A DNA stretch of 7,661 nucleotides from JBBSBL01 sp038251325 (GCA_038251325.1 JBBSBL010000090.1:1-7661), one strand, 5' to 3'. Positions 1-6,725 are shown, counted from the stretch's first letter. Made by a program: numbers and translations. The notes: generated from the sequence alone by a model not told the origin.

Positions 1-175
1 GCGCGGTGCCGAGGCGGGCCGGGGTCGAGCGGCGGCAGTCGCGCCTCCGGAGCACGCGATTCGGGGTGGCGGGATCGCGGCCGTGCCGGGTGTGAATGCT
101 CCGTCGGGCGACCGCCGCCAGTCGACCCGTTCCTGCGATCACGCGGACGATCTGCGCCACCGGGTTCTGGCGTTC

Positions 176-184
176 TGTTAGCGT
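176..184 (+). promoter_or_regulatory. Putative extended -10 promoter element
   Basis: The sequence TGTTAGCGT fits the extended -10 pattern TGn-TAnnnT. A transcript starting about 7 bases downstream would have a leader of roughly 45 bases before the GTG at 238. I see no good -35 hexamer at the expected distance; extended -10 promoters can do without one. This is a pattern match only. Confidence 0.3.
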
Positions 185-193
185 CGCGACGCT
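180..193. repeat. 14-bp perfect palindrome at the presumed promoter
   Basis: AGCGTCGCGACGCT is its own reverse complement. It overlaps the last bases of the -10-like box and covers the expected transcription start, which is where a repressor operator would sit. In DNA this GC-rich, about one perfect 14-bp palindrome per window of this size is expected by chance, so position rather than symmetry is the argument. Confidence 0.3.
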
Positions 194-221
194 GCCGCCG
201 TCGCATCGTTCGTGGACGACC

Positions 222-228
222 AAGGAGA
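222..228 (+). promoter_or_regulatory. Shine-Dalgarno that fixes the GTG start at 238
   Basis: AAGGAGA lies 9 bases before the GTG at 238, an ideal spacing. This favours the GTG over the in-frame ATG at 277 (codon 14), which has no such site. Confidence 0.8.
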
Positions 229-237
229 AGCGCCACC

Positions 238-2745
238 GTGTCGATTGAGCCCGCCCGTCCGACCCATCGCCGCTGCATGGCGCCGGCAGTCGTGCTCTTC
301 GTCGTGGCGCTCGTTGCCGCGGCCGCGCTCGCGCCCGCCGCGAGCGCCTGGAGTGCGCCGGACGTCACGATCCTCACCGCCACCCAGCGCGAGGCGCTGC
401 GCTCGGGCGCGCTGTTCGTGCGGGTCGCGCCGAACGAGCCCGGCCGCGTTGTCGTGGTCGGGCGCGCGCACAACGCCGGGGTGGGCTACGCGATCACCCG
501 GCGGGTCCTCGTGCGCCTGCGCCACCGGGCAAAGGTGGTCGCCCTGCCGCTCACCGGCGTCGGGCGCCAGCTCGTGCGCCGCTGCGGGGACCCGCGCGTG
601 GTCGCCGTGGCGCGCTTCGGCGAGAGCCGCGGGCGCGACGCGCGGGCGCTGCGCTCCAGCGCCGGGCTCTGCCGGGGCCTCGACACCGGCGCCGGGATCG
701 ACCTCGCCCACGCCGACCGCTGCGACTTCATCGGCAACGGGGACTGCCTCTTCCCGTTCCCCAACGACCACTTCACGGTCCGCGACCCCTCCACGCCGAC
801 CGGGCGCCGGGTCAACTTCGCCGCGGACTCGATGCCGCGCAACAGCTCCGGCACGCCGATCGACCCGACCGACTGGAATCGCAACGACGGCTTCAGCCCC
901 GGGCAGTCGATCGTGCTCAAGGTGCCGGGCCTCGACACGCCCGAGGCGTTCCAGAAGACCGGGCTCGTGCCGCAGACCGACATCGCCCAGACCTATCGTC
1001 GCGACCAGCCGGCGGTGCTGATCGACGCGAAGACCGGTCGCCGCCAGCTCATCTGGGCCGAGCTCGACGCGAACGCGACGACCCCCGGCGGCCGCGCGCT
1101 GATCATCCGCGAGGGCCGCAATCTGCTCGAGGGGCATCGCTACATCGTCGCCCTGCGCAACCTGCGCGACGGGGCCGGCTCGGTGATCCCGGCCGGCCGG
1201 GGCTTCCGGGTCTACCGGGACTCGATCGTCACCGACCAGCCGGCGATCGAGCGCCGCCGCCTCCACTTCGACCGCATCTTCCGCGGCCTGCGGCGCGCCG
1301 GAGTGCGCCGCTCGGACCTCTACCTGGCGTGGGACTTCACGGTCGCCAGCCGCCAGAGCCTGAGCGACCGGATCCTCACGATCCGCAACGACGCGTTCCG
1401 CCAGCTCGGGGACACCAACCTGCGCGACCTGAAGGTGCAGGGTCGCTCACCGAGCTTCAAGGTGACCAAGGTCGAGGAGTTCACGCCGGCGCAGAACTCC
1501 AACCTCGCCCGGCGGGTGACCGGGACCTTCACCGTGCCGTGCTACCTCGATCAGCCGCACTGCCCGCCGGGGTCGAAGTTCCACTACGCGCCGGGCGCCT
1601 CGGTGCCCAGCCAGATGCCGGGGAACACCTACGAGGCGAACTTCATCTGCATCGAGCCGCGCGCCGCCTTCCAGGGCGGGACGACGGCGGGCGCCGCGAT
1701 CCCGGCGCGGCCCGCGGTGTACGGCCACTGGCTGCTCGGGGACGCCGGCGAGGTGAACCAGGGCCAGGCGCAGGACATGACCAACGAGCACCGGTTCATC
1801 TACTGCGCCACGGACGAGATCGGGTTCGCCGGGGAGGACGTCGGCCAGGCGCTCAAGATCCTGGGCGACTTCTCCTACTTCTCCACCTCGGGGGACCGCA
1901 CCCAGCAGGGCCTGTTGAACGAGCTCTACCTCGGTCGCCTGATGATCCACCCCGACGGCTTCGGCTCCGACCCGGCGTTCCGGGGCGGCGACGGCCGCTC
2001 GCTGATAGACGGCTCGCGCCTCTTCTACGACGGCAACAGCCAGGGCGGGATCCTCGGCGGCGCGTTCGCCGCGATCTCCGTCGACGCCGACCGGATCTCG
2101 CTCGGCGTGAACGGGATGAACTACTCGACGCTGCTCACCCGGTCGGTCGACTTCGACACCTACAAGCTCATCTTCTACCCGGCGTACCCGAGCGAGCTCC
2201 AGCGTCCGCTCATCCTCTCGATCGTCCAGATGCAGTGGGACCGGGCCGAGGCGAACGGCTACGCGCAGCACATGACCGACCACCCGCTGCCGAACACACC
2301 GCCCCACAAGGTGGTGATGTCGGTCGCAGTCGGCGACTTCCAGGTCGCGCCGGTCACGGCGGAGGTCGAGGCGCGCACGATCGGCGCGAAGCTCCGCACC
2401 CCCGCGGTCGATCCCGGGCGCAGCCGCGACGTCACGCCGTTCTACGGGATCGCGCCGATCGGCTCGTTCCCGTACTCGGGCTCCGCGCTGGTGATGTTCG
2501 ACTCCGGGCCGGTGCGGCCGGACGGCGCCGGCGGATGGCTCGGCGTCAACCCCTCGCCGGCGACGAACCTGCCGCCGAAGGAGGCGAGCGGGGCGAACGC
2601 CAACGACGGCGTCGACCCCCACGAGTACCCGCGCCGCACGGTCACCGGACGGGCGATGAAGTCGGCGTTCCTGTCGATCGGCGGCCAGGTGACGGACACC
2701 TGCGACGCCAAGCCCTGCTACTCGGCCGGGTGGACGGGACCGTAG
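238..2745 (+). CDS. Large secreted alpha/beta-hydrolase-like protein (putative lipase/esterase)
   Basis: The gene encodes 835 residues and starts at GTG behind a strong Shine-Dalgarno. Residues 1-37 form a Sec-type signal peptide: Arg11-Arg12, a hydrophobic core at about 15-35, and an ASA cleavage site before Trp38. Residues 162-181 carry a Cys-flanked block with FPFPND, reminiscent of the N-terminal domain of bacterial extracellular lipases. Around 282-330 is a beta-rich, Ig-like-looking segment. The C-terminal part looks like an alpha/beta hydrolase: a nucleophile elbow GNSQGG with Ser601, then a strand ending in GD with Asp700, then DPHEY with His795. These would make a Ser-Asp-His triad in the right order. 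The many cysteines (for example 162, 170 and the last CDAKPC) suit an exported, disulfide-bonded protein. Function is probably ester or lipid hydrolysis outside the cell; the substrate is unknown. The elbow is clear, whereas Asp700 and His795 are inferred from order and context. A hairpin follows the stop. Confidence 0.75.
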   Translation: MSIEPARPTHRRCMAPAVVLFVVALVAAAALAPAASAWSAPDVTILTATQREALRSGALFVRVAPNEPGRVVVVGRAHNAGVGYAITRRVLVRLRHRAKVVALPLTGVGRQLVRRCGDPRVVAVARFGESRGRDARALRSSAGLCRGLDTGAGIDLAHADRCDFIGNGDCLFPFPNDHFTVRDPSTPTGRRVNFAADSMPRNSSGTPIDPTDWNRNDGFSPGQSIVLKVPGLDTPEAFQKTGLVPQTDIAQTYRRDQPAVLIDAKTGRRQLIWAELDANATTPGGRALIIREGRNLLEGHRYIVALRNLRDGAGSVIPAGRGFRVYRDSIVTDQPAIERRRLHFDRIFRGLRRAGVRRSDLYLAWDFTVASRQSLSDRILTIRNDAFRQLGDTNLRDLKVQGRSPSFKVTKVEEFTPAQNSNLARRVTGTFTVPCYLDQPHCPPGSKFHYAPGASVPSQMPGNTYEANFICIEPRAAFQGGTTAGAAIPARPAVYGHWLLGDAGEVNQGQAQDMTNEHRFIYCATDEIGFAGEDVGQALKILGDFSYFSTSGDRTQQGLLNELYLGRLMIHPDGFGSDPAFRGGDGRSLIDGSRLFYDGNSQGGILGGAFAAISVDADRISLGVNGMNYSTLLTRSVDFDTYKLIFYPAYPSELQRPLILSIVQMQWDRAEANGYAQHMTDHPLPNTPPHKVVMSVAVGDFQVAPVTAEVEARTIGAKLRTPAVDPGRSRDVTPFYGIAPIGSFPYSGSALVMFDSGPVRPDGAGGWLGVNPSPATNLPPKEASGANANDGVDPHEYPRRTVTGRAMKSAFLSIGGQVTDTCDAKPCYSAGWTGP

Positions 2746-2754
2746 GCGAGGCGA

Positions 2755-2781
2755 GCGCTCCGCCCCGATCGGGCGGAGCGC
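2755..2781. terminator. Bidirectional hairpin between convergent genes
   Basis: A perfect 11-bp stem (GCGCTCCGCCC pairing with GGGCGGAGCGC) encloses the 5-base loop CGATC. It begins 9 bases after the hydrolase stop and directly abuts the stop of the opposing lipoprotein gene, so one structure could end both transcripts. There is no T-tract on either side, as is common in high-GC actinobacteria, so it may work as a U-less terminator or only as a 3' stabiliser. Confidence 0.65.
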
Positions 2782-3201
2782 CTAGGGCAGCAGCAGGTCG
2801 TTCTGCGAGCTGGGCCGCTGGGCCCCGACCCGCAGGCGCGCCGGTGCGACGGTGGGACGGGCCGTGGTCAGCGTGCAGGCGCCCTCGCGGACGTCGACCT
2901 GGACGCTCGCCGTGCCCTGCGGGTTGATCGGCCCCGTCGAAGCGGTCGCGCTCGTGCACGGATCCCCGTCCGCCGCCCCGCGGATCGATAGCTCCTGGGA
3001 GACCGCGCTCTGGTTGGTGACGACGATCGTCACCGGGCCGCCACCGATCGTCGGCGGCGAGATCGACACCCGCTGCCCGTCGATCGAGGCGGCGATGTTC
3101 AGCGGCCGCGGGGGTCGCGGGTCGTTCGCGTAGTCCTTGGAGCCGCAGCCCGCGACGGCGATGGTCGCGAGCCCGGCCGCTGCGATCGGCGGGATCCGCA
3201 T
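2782..3201 (-). CDS. Small secreted lipoprotein with a beta-sandwich-like domain
   Basis: The gene encodes 139 residues. A short hydrophobic signal (about 5-17) ends in a lipobox VAGC with Cys19 as the lipidation site, so the mature protein should be anchored to the outer face of the membrane. A Pro-rich linker (about 25-33) leads into a domain at about 35-128 with alternating beta pattern. The segments VTIVVTNQSAVSQELSI (57-73) and QGTASVQVDVREGACTL (95-111) resemble the strands of cupredoxin-like or Ig-like folds. The usual copper-binding His residues are absent, so copper binding is unlikely. Cys82 and Cys109 could form a disulfide. An AGGAG-type site lies 14 bases before the ATG, a rather long spacing. 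The gene converges on the hydrolase and diverges from the exonuclease/UvrC-like gene. I do not recognise a named family, and its job is unknown. Confidence 0.7.
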   Translation of the reverse strand: MRIPPIAAAGLATIAVAGCGSKDYANDPRPPRPLNIAASIDGQRVSISPPTIGGGPVTIVVTNQSAVSQELSIRGAADGDPCTSATASTGPINPQGTASVQVDVREGACTLTTARPTVAPARLRVGAQRPSSQNDLLLP

Positions 3202-3253
3202 TCGGAGCTGGCGCTCTCCTCTCCAGGGGCCCGAGCCGGGCCCGGCGCGGCCT

Positions 3254-3282
3254 ACCCTAACCGCCCGTTCGGCGCGGCGAAA
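3254..3282 (-). promoter_or_regulatory. Possible promoter for the lipoprotein gene
   Basis: On the minus strand TAGGGT (TAnnnT type) at 3259-3254 is preceded by 17 bases and then TTTCGC at 3282-3277, a weak -35. Transcription would start near 3247, about 46 bases before the ATG. The -35 match is poor. Confidence 0.25.
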
Positions 3283-3300
3283 GGCCCGCCGCGGCGGGCC
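3283..3300. repeat. 18-bp perfect palindrome in the divergent intergenic region
   Basis: GGCCCGCCGCGGCGGGCC is exactly self-complementary. It lies between the divergently transcribed lipoprotein and exonuclease/UvrC-like genes, immediately upstream of the possible lipoprotein -35. It could be an operator or a cruciform/hairpin element. Its pure G/C composition makes chance occurrence more likely than in mixed sequence. Confidence 0.35.
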
Positions 3301-3347
3301 GCCGGGGCGCTTCGCAACCGCTCATGCACCCCGTCCGCGCGGCGGCG

Positions 3348-3353
3348 TATCCC
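3348..3353 (+). promoter_or_regulatory. Possible -10 of a leaderless transcript
   Basis: TATCCC ends 7 bases before the GTG start at 3361, the spacing expected if transcription begins at the start codon. No Shine-Dalgarno is visible there, and leaderless mRNAs are common in actinobacteria. The sixth base is C rather than the usual T, so the match is imperfect. Confidence 0.2.
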
Positions 3354-3360
3354 CTGCGGC

Positions 3361-5058
3361 GTGCCCTCGCTGCTGGACACGCCGCTGCGCGAGGCGGAGT
3401 TCCTCGTCGTCGACACCGAGACCAACGGTCGCGGCGGCGAGGCCTGCGAGCTCACCGAGGTGAGCTCGGTGCTCGCGGGCGGTGGCGAGCTGCACGAGCG
3501 CTGGTCCTCGCTCGTCCGCGTCAACGCGCCCCTCGGGCGGGGGATCCAGCGGTTCACCGGCATCACCCAGGCGATGGTGGACGGCGCGCCGGGCGGCGAG
3601 GTCGTGCTGCCGCAGCTCGCCGCGCGCCTCGAGGGCCGGGTGCTCGTCGCCCACAACGCCGCCTTCGACCGACGGGTCCTCCGCCAGGCCTTCGACCGCG
3701 CGGGCCTCGACTGGCCCGACCCGCCGGTGCTCTGCACGGTCGCGCTGGCGCGGCGGATGCTGCCGCTCCAGCGCCGGCGGGCGCTCGGCGAGCTCGCCGC
3801 GGCGCTCGGCATCGACGTCGCCGGGGCACACCGCGCGCTCGTCGACGCCGAGACCTGCGGGCGGGTGCTGTGCGCGCTGCTGCCGCGGCTCTGCGCGCAC
3901 GCCGCCAGCGTGGCGGACGGGCTCGGGGTGTTGCGCCCGCGACGGCGCCCGCGGCGCCGGGCGCGCGAAGCCTCGGGTGCCGACGTCGCGCGGGCCCGGA
4001 CCCGGCTCGAGGCGCTCGACCTCGGCGAGCTGCCACGCGACCCCGGCGTCTACCTCTTCCGCGACGACGCCGGCCGCACGCTCTACGTCGGGAAGTCCGT
4101 GTCGATCCGCTCGCGCGCGCGAGCGCACTTCGCGCCCGGCGCGGGCGGGGCCGCGTGGACCGGGGAGGCCACCGTGGTCGACTACCGCCCGACCGCGTCC
4201 GAGCTCGGGGCGCTGCTGCTCGAGTGCCGCCTGATCCGCGAGCTGCGGCCACCCGGCAACGTGCGGCTGCGCGCGCCCGACGCGCGCCTCGTCTACCTGC
4301 GCTGCCGCCTCGACGTGGCCTTTCCGGTGCTCGAGGTCGCCGCCGAACCGGCCGCGGGGAACGGATGGACGGTCGGGCCCCTGCACGGGCGCGGTGCCGC
4401 CGCCGAGCTGGTGGAGCAGATCGACTCGCTCTTCGGCCTGCGCCATTGCGGGCGCCGCCTGCAGCGTCGCGAACATCCGTCGGCCTACGGCCAGATGGGG
4501 CGCTGCCTCTCGCCCTGCCTCGGCGACCTCGACCCGAACCTCTACCGCCGCCGGCTCGACGCGGCCCTCGGGCTCTTCACCTCGCCCGCCGACGGGCGCG
4601 CGGTCCTGCTCGGCCACCTTACCGCGCAGATGCGCGAGGCCGCGACCGCGCGCCACTACGAGCGGGCGGCGACCCTGCGCCGGCGCCGCGGACGCCTCGA
4701 GGCGCTGCTCGAGCGACTCGACGGAGTCCTGCGCGCGACACACGTGACCCCGGTGCTCGCGCTCGCGCGCCATCCCGTGGCGGCGCGCCATGACGCGGTG
4801 TGGCTGGCCGGCGGCCGGGTGGCCGACGTCGCCCCGCTGCCGCCCCTCGACGAGCTCGCCGCGCGCACGGCTGAGGTCCTGCGCCGCGCCGATTCTCGCG
4901 GCCTGGCCACGTGGATCCCCAAGGCCGAGATCGCCGAGATCCGGACGGTGCGCGCGTGGCTCGCGGCGCACCCCGACACGCCGCGCCTTCCACTCGACCC
5001 GCCGCCGGATCGCGACGCGCTCGCGGCCTTCGTCACGCGGGCCGGGGCGGCGGCGTGA
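3361..5058 (+). CDS. DEDDh 3'-5' exonuclease fused to a UvrC/Cho-like GIY-YIG nuclease
   Basis: This 565-residue protein joins two nucleases. Residues 10-175 are a DnaQ-type DEDDh exonuclease: Exo I D18-T-E20, Exo II H98-N-x2-F-D103, Exo III H157-x4-D162. A basic Arg-rich linker (about 193-203) follows. Residues 225-300 are a GIY-YIG domain: GVYLF at 229-233, LYVGKS at 241-246, Arg250/Arg252, and catalytic-type Glu288 in LLLECRLIREL. Residues 358-390 match the UvrC Cys cluster (Cys363, Cys382, Cys386), and 416-450 match the UVR motif (QMREAA...HYERAA.LR). The UvrC RNase H-like endonuclease and HhH domains are missing, so, as in E. coli Cho, only a GIY-YIG (3'-side) incision would be expected. 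Such fusions are known in actinobacteria (mycobacterial Rv2191 type). The role is probably DNA repair, with the exonuclease perhaps processing the nicked strand; that coupling is my inference. The start is GTG at 3361 without a clear Shine-Dalgarno. It fits because Exo I begins only 17 residues later. Confidence 0.88.
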   Translation: MPSLLDTPLREAEFLVVDTETNGRGGEACELTEVSSVLAGGGELHERWSSLVRVNAPLGRGIQRFTGITQAMVDGAPGGEVVLPQLAARLEGRVLVAHNAAFDRRVLRQAFDRAGLDWPDPPVLCTVALARRMLPLQRRRALGELAAALGIDVAGAHRALVDAETCGRVLCALLPRLCAHAASVADGLGVLRPRRRPRRRAREASGADVARARTRLEALDLGELPRDPGVYLFRDDAGRTLYVGKSVSIRSRARAHFAPGAGGAAWTGEATVVDYRPTASELGALLLECRLIRELRPPGNVRLRAPDARLVYLRCRLDVAFPVLEVAAEPAAGNGWTVGPLHGRGAAAELVEQIDSLFGLRHCGRRLQRREHPSAYGQMGRCLSPCLGDLDPNLYRRRLDAALGLFTSPADGRAVLLGHLTAQMREAATARHYERAATLRRRRGRLEALLERLDGVLRATHVTPVLALARHPVAARHDAVWLAGGRVADVAPLPPLDELAARTAEVLRRADSRGLATWIPKAEIAEIRTVRAWLAAHPDTPRLPLDPPPDRDALAAFVTRAGAAA

Positions 5059-5061
5059 AGA

Positions 5062-5076
5062 CCCGCAGGCCGCGGG
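5062..5076. terminator. Small hairpin between convergent stop codons
   Basis: CCCGC pairs with GCGGG around the 5-base loop AGGCC, within the 30 bases separating the stop of the exonuclease/UvrC-like gene (5058) from the stop of the NiCoT gene (5089). The stem is short and has no T-tract. It is the only candidate shared terminator here. Confidence 0.3.
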
Positions 5077-5088
5077 GCGGCGTCGGCG

Positions 5089-6228
5089 TTACCACTCCTC
5101 CAGCTTCGTAGCCGGATCCAGGTGCGCCGTCCAACGCTCCTCGATCCGCCCGAAGCGCCACACCATGAGCGCAATCACCCACGTGCCCACGAAGAGACCG
5201 ACGATCGCGTAGCCGACGTAGTTCAGATCGAGATTCGAGACGAACTCCCATGGCTGGCCGGTCAGGCTCAACTTGTCGGCCAACACGGACATCAGCTCGA
5301 TCGTCCCGATCAGCAGCGCGACGGCAACCGAGAGCCCGGTGATGGTCATGTTGTAGAAGATCTTCCGCACGGGCTTGGAGAACGCCCAGCCGTAGGCGAA
5401 GTTCATGAACGCGCCGTCGATCGTGTCGAGGAGCGACATCCCCGCCGCGAAGATGATCGGCAGGCACAGGATGGCGTAGAAGGGCAGACCTCCGGCGGCC
5501 GCCACGCCGGCGGTGGCGAGCAGGGCGATCTCGGTCGCCGTGTCGAACCCGAGGCCGAAGAGGAACCCGACCGGATACATCTGCCAGGACTTGGTGATGG
5601 AGCGCGACGCCCGGCCGTAGAACCGGTTCATGAAGCCGCGCTTGTCGAGCTGCTCCTCGAGCTCGGCCTCGTTGAAGTGTCCCTGGCGCATGCGTAGGAA
5701 GATCTTCACGATCCCGACGAGGACGATCAGGTTGAGCATCCCGATCAGGAACAGGAAGGTCCCCGAGATCGTCGGCCCGATCAGCCCCGTCGCCTGGTGC
5801 AGGGCCGAGCTGTCGCTGTCGACCGCGCCGCTCAGGCCCCTGATCCCGATCGAGAACGCCGCCGCGAGGAGGAAGACGACGCTCGAGTGGCCCAGGGAGA
5901 AGAAGAAGCCCACCCCGAGCGGACGCTGACCGTCGGTCATGAGCTTGCGCGTCGTGTTGTCGATCGCCCCGATGTGGTCGGCGTCGAAGGCGTGCCGCAT
6001 GCCCAGGGTGTAGGCGGTGATCCCGACGCCCACGCCGAAGACACCGCTTGCGCCGAGGTTGAAGTGCTTGGGCACGACGAGCGCGAACAGCAGTCCGAAC
6101 CCGATCACGTGCAGGGCGAGGATCGCGCCGGCGAATCCAGCCGCCCGCATCCACTCGGCCCGGGTCAGCGACCCCTTGAGGCGCGCCCAGCGAAGGCCTC
6201 GGACCGGCGAAGCCGTCCCCGCCTCCAT
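5089..6228 (-). CDS. NiCoT-family nickel/cobalt permease (HoxN/NixA type)
   Basis: A 379-residue integral membrane protein that imports Ni2+ and/or Co2+ across the cytoplasmic membrane, for nickel enzymes (urease, hydrogenase) or cobalamin. The family signature is complete: H79-AFDA-D84-H85-IGAID-N91 (the HX4DH metal-recognition motif in the second helix), GFFFSLGHSSVV at 107-118, LGFDTATEI at 226-234, and GMSLLDTIDGAFMNFAYGWAF at 263-283. Several further hydrophobic spans are visible (about 30-52, 150-176, 248-266, 296-318 and 337-357), and the length is normal for the family. The ATG at 6228 is chosen because an AGAGGAG site lies 6 bases upstream and the frame further upstream only reads through the fur-like gene. 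Its ATG shares one base with the TGA of that gene. Ni versus Co preference cannot be told from the motifs. Confidence 0.95.
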   Translation of the reverse strand: MEAGTASPVRGLRWARLKGSLTRAEWMRAAGFAGAILALHVIGFGLLFALVVPKHFNLGASGVFGVGVGITAYTLGMRHAFDADHIGAIDNTTRKLMTDGQRPLGVGFFFSLGHSSVVFLLAAAFSIGIRGLSGAVDSDSSALHQATGLIGPTISGTFLFLIGMLNLIVLVGIVKIFLRMRQGHFNEAELEEQLDKRGFMNRFYGRASRSITKSWQMYPVGFLFGLGFDTATEIALLATAGVAAAGGLPFYAILCLPIIFAAGMSLLDTIDGAFMNFAYGWAFSKPVRKIFYNMTITGLSVAVALLIGTIELMSVLADKLSLTGQPWEFVSNLDLNYVGYAIVGLFVGTWVIALMVWRFGRIEERWTAHLDPATKLEEW

Positions 6229-6713
6229 CAGCTGCTCCTCTGGTCGCCAACGGCACCCGCGCAGTCCGGGCAGAGCCCGACGAGCGGGAAGTGGGAGAAG
6301 CGAGCCTCGTACCCTACTGCGGCCCGGACGGCGTCGCGCACCCCCTCCAGGGTCGTCGGCGCCACCGAGCGCGACGCACCGCACCGCTCGCAGACCAGGT
6401 GCTCCCGCGGCTCGGCGCCGCCGAGGGCGTAGCGGCCGGGCCCGTGGCCGAGATGCACGTGGCAGACGAGGCCGACCTCCTCGAGCGTCTCGAGGTTGCG
6501 GTAGACCGAGGCCAGGTCGGAGGTGGTCAGGCGGCCGTCGAGCCCGCTGGCGATCTGCTCGGCGGTGACGGGGCCATCGGCCGCGAAGAGCGCCTCGAGG
6601 ACGAGGCGGCGCGCGGCGGAGATCCGCAGCCCCTGGGCGCGCAGGGCGGCGACGGCGACGGGCAGGCTCGGGGCGCTGAGCGCGGGCGCGGACGCGGGCG
6701 CGGGCGCGGACAT
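6228..6713 (-). CDS. Fur-family metalloregulator (Nur/Zur-like)
   Basis: A 161-residue metal-sensing transcriptional repressor of the Fur superfamily. Residues 1-18 are a low-complexity Ala/Pro/Ser tail. The winged-helix DNA-binding domain spans about 19-84, with the recognition region TTSDLASVYRNLETLEEVGLV. The dimerisation/metal domain follows: H85-V-H87-LGH90-GPGRY, E104-H105-LVC, and two CxxC pairs (C108/C111 and C148/C151) that form the structural zinc site typical of the family. His141 is a further possible ligand. Its overlap with a NiCoT permease and its place behind a NicO transporter suggest a nickel sensor (Nur) or, less likely, zinc or cobalt sensing (Zur-like); sequence alone does not settle this. 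AAGGAG at 6726-6731 lies 12 bases before the ATG, a long but usable spacing. It probably represses its own cassette. Confidence 0.92.
   Translation of the reverse strand: MSAPAPASAPALSAPSLPVAVAALRAQGLRISAARRLVLEALFAADGPVTAEQIASGLDGRLTTSDLASVYRNLETLEEVGLVCHVHLGHGPGRYALGGAEPREHLVCERCGASRSVAPTTLEGVRDAVRAAVGYEARFSHFPLVGLCPDCAGAVGDQRSS
6235..6241 (-). promoter_or_regulatory. Shine-Dalgarno of the NiCoT gene, inside the end of the regulator gene
   Basis: On the minus strand AGAGGAG sits 6 bases before the ATG at 6228, within the last codons of the Fur-family gene. It fixes the permease start and supports coupled translation across the TGATG overlap. Confidence 0.8.
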
Positions 6714-6725
6714 GATCGCGGCGAT

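Larger units (their letters stand above)
1..237. other. Non-coding leader upstream of the secreted hydrolase gene
   Basis: I see no convincing gene here. The plus-strand frame of the downstream gene stays open back to the window edge, but its translation is Arg/Gly/Ser-rich low-complexity sequence with no recognisable domain, and it would sit in front of a clear signal peptide, so I do not treat it as coding. The only structured elements are near the right end: an extended -10-like box, an overlapping palindrome and a Shine-Dalgarno, each listed separately. The end of a gene lying further left cannot be excluded. Confidence 0.5.

Noticed and set aside
1..237. Upstream extension of the hydrolase reading frame to the window edge
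   Set aside because: The frame is open, but its translation looks non-coding and would place the signal peptide internally. The Shine-Dalgarno at 222-228 supports the GTG at 238.
1447..2622. Long minus-strand open frame (391 codons) opposite the hydrolase gene
   Set aside because: It is an antisense shadow created by GC-rich codon bias. Its product is Arg/Val/Asp low-complexity sequence without domains, whereas the plus strand has a signal peptide, a hydrolase motif and a Shine-Dalgarno.
3322..4971. Long minus-strand open frame (549 codons) opposite the exonuclease/UvrC-like gene
   Set aside because: The plus strand carries intact DEDDh, GIY-YIG and UVR motifs. The antisense product has no recognisable motif and is biased to Arg, Ala, Glu and Gly.
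5033..6256. Alternative minus-strand frame (407 codons) overlapping the NiCoT gene
   Set aside because: It is hydrophilic and Arg/Asp-rich, and it overlaps the frame that encodes the full NiCoT signature.
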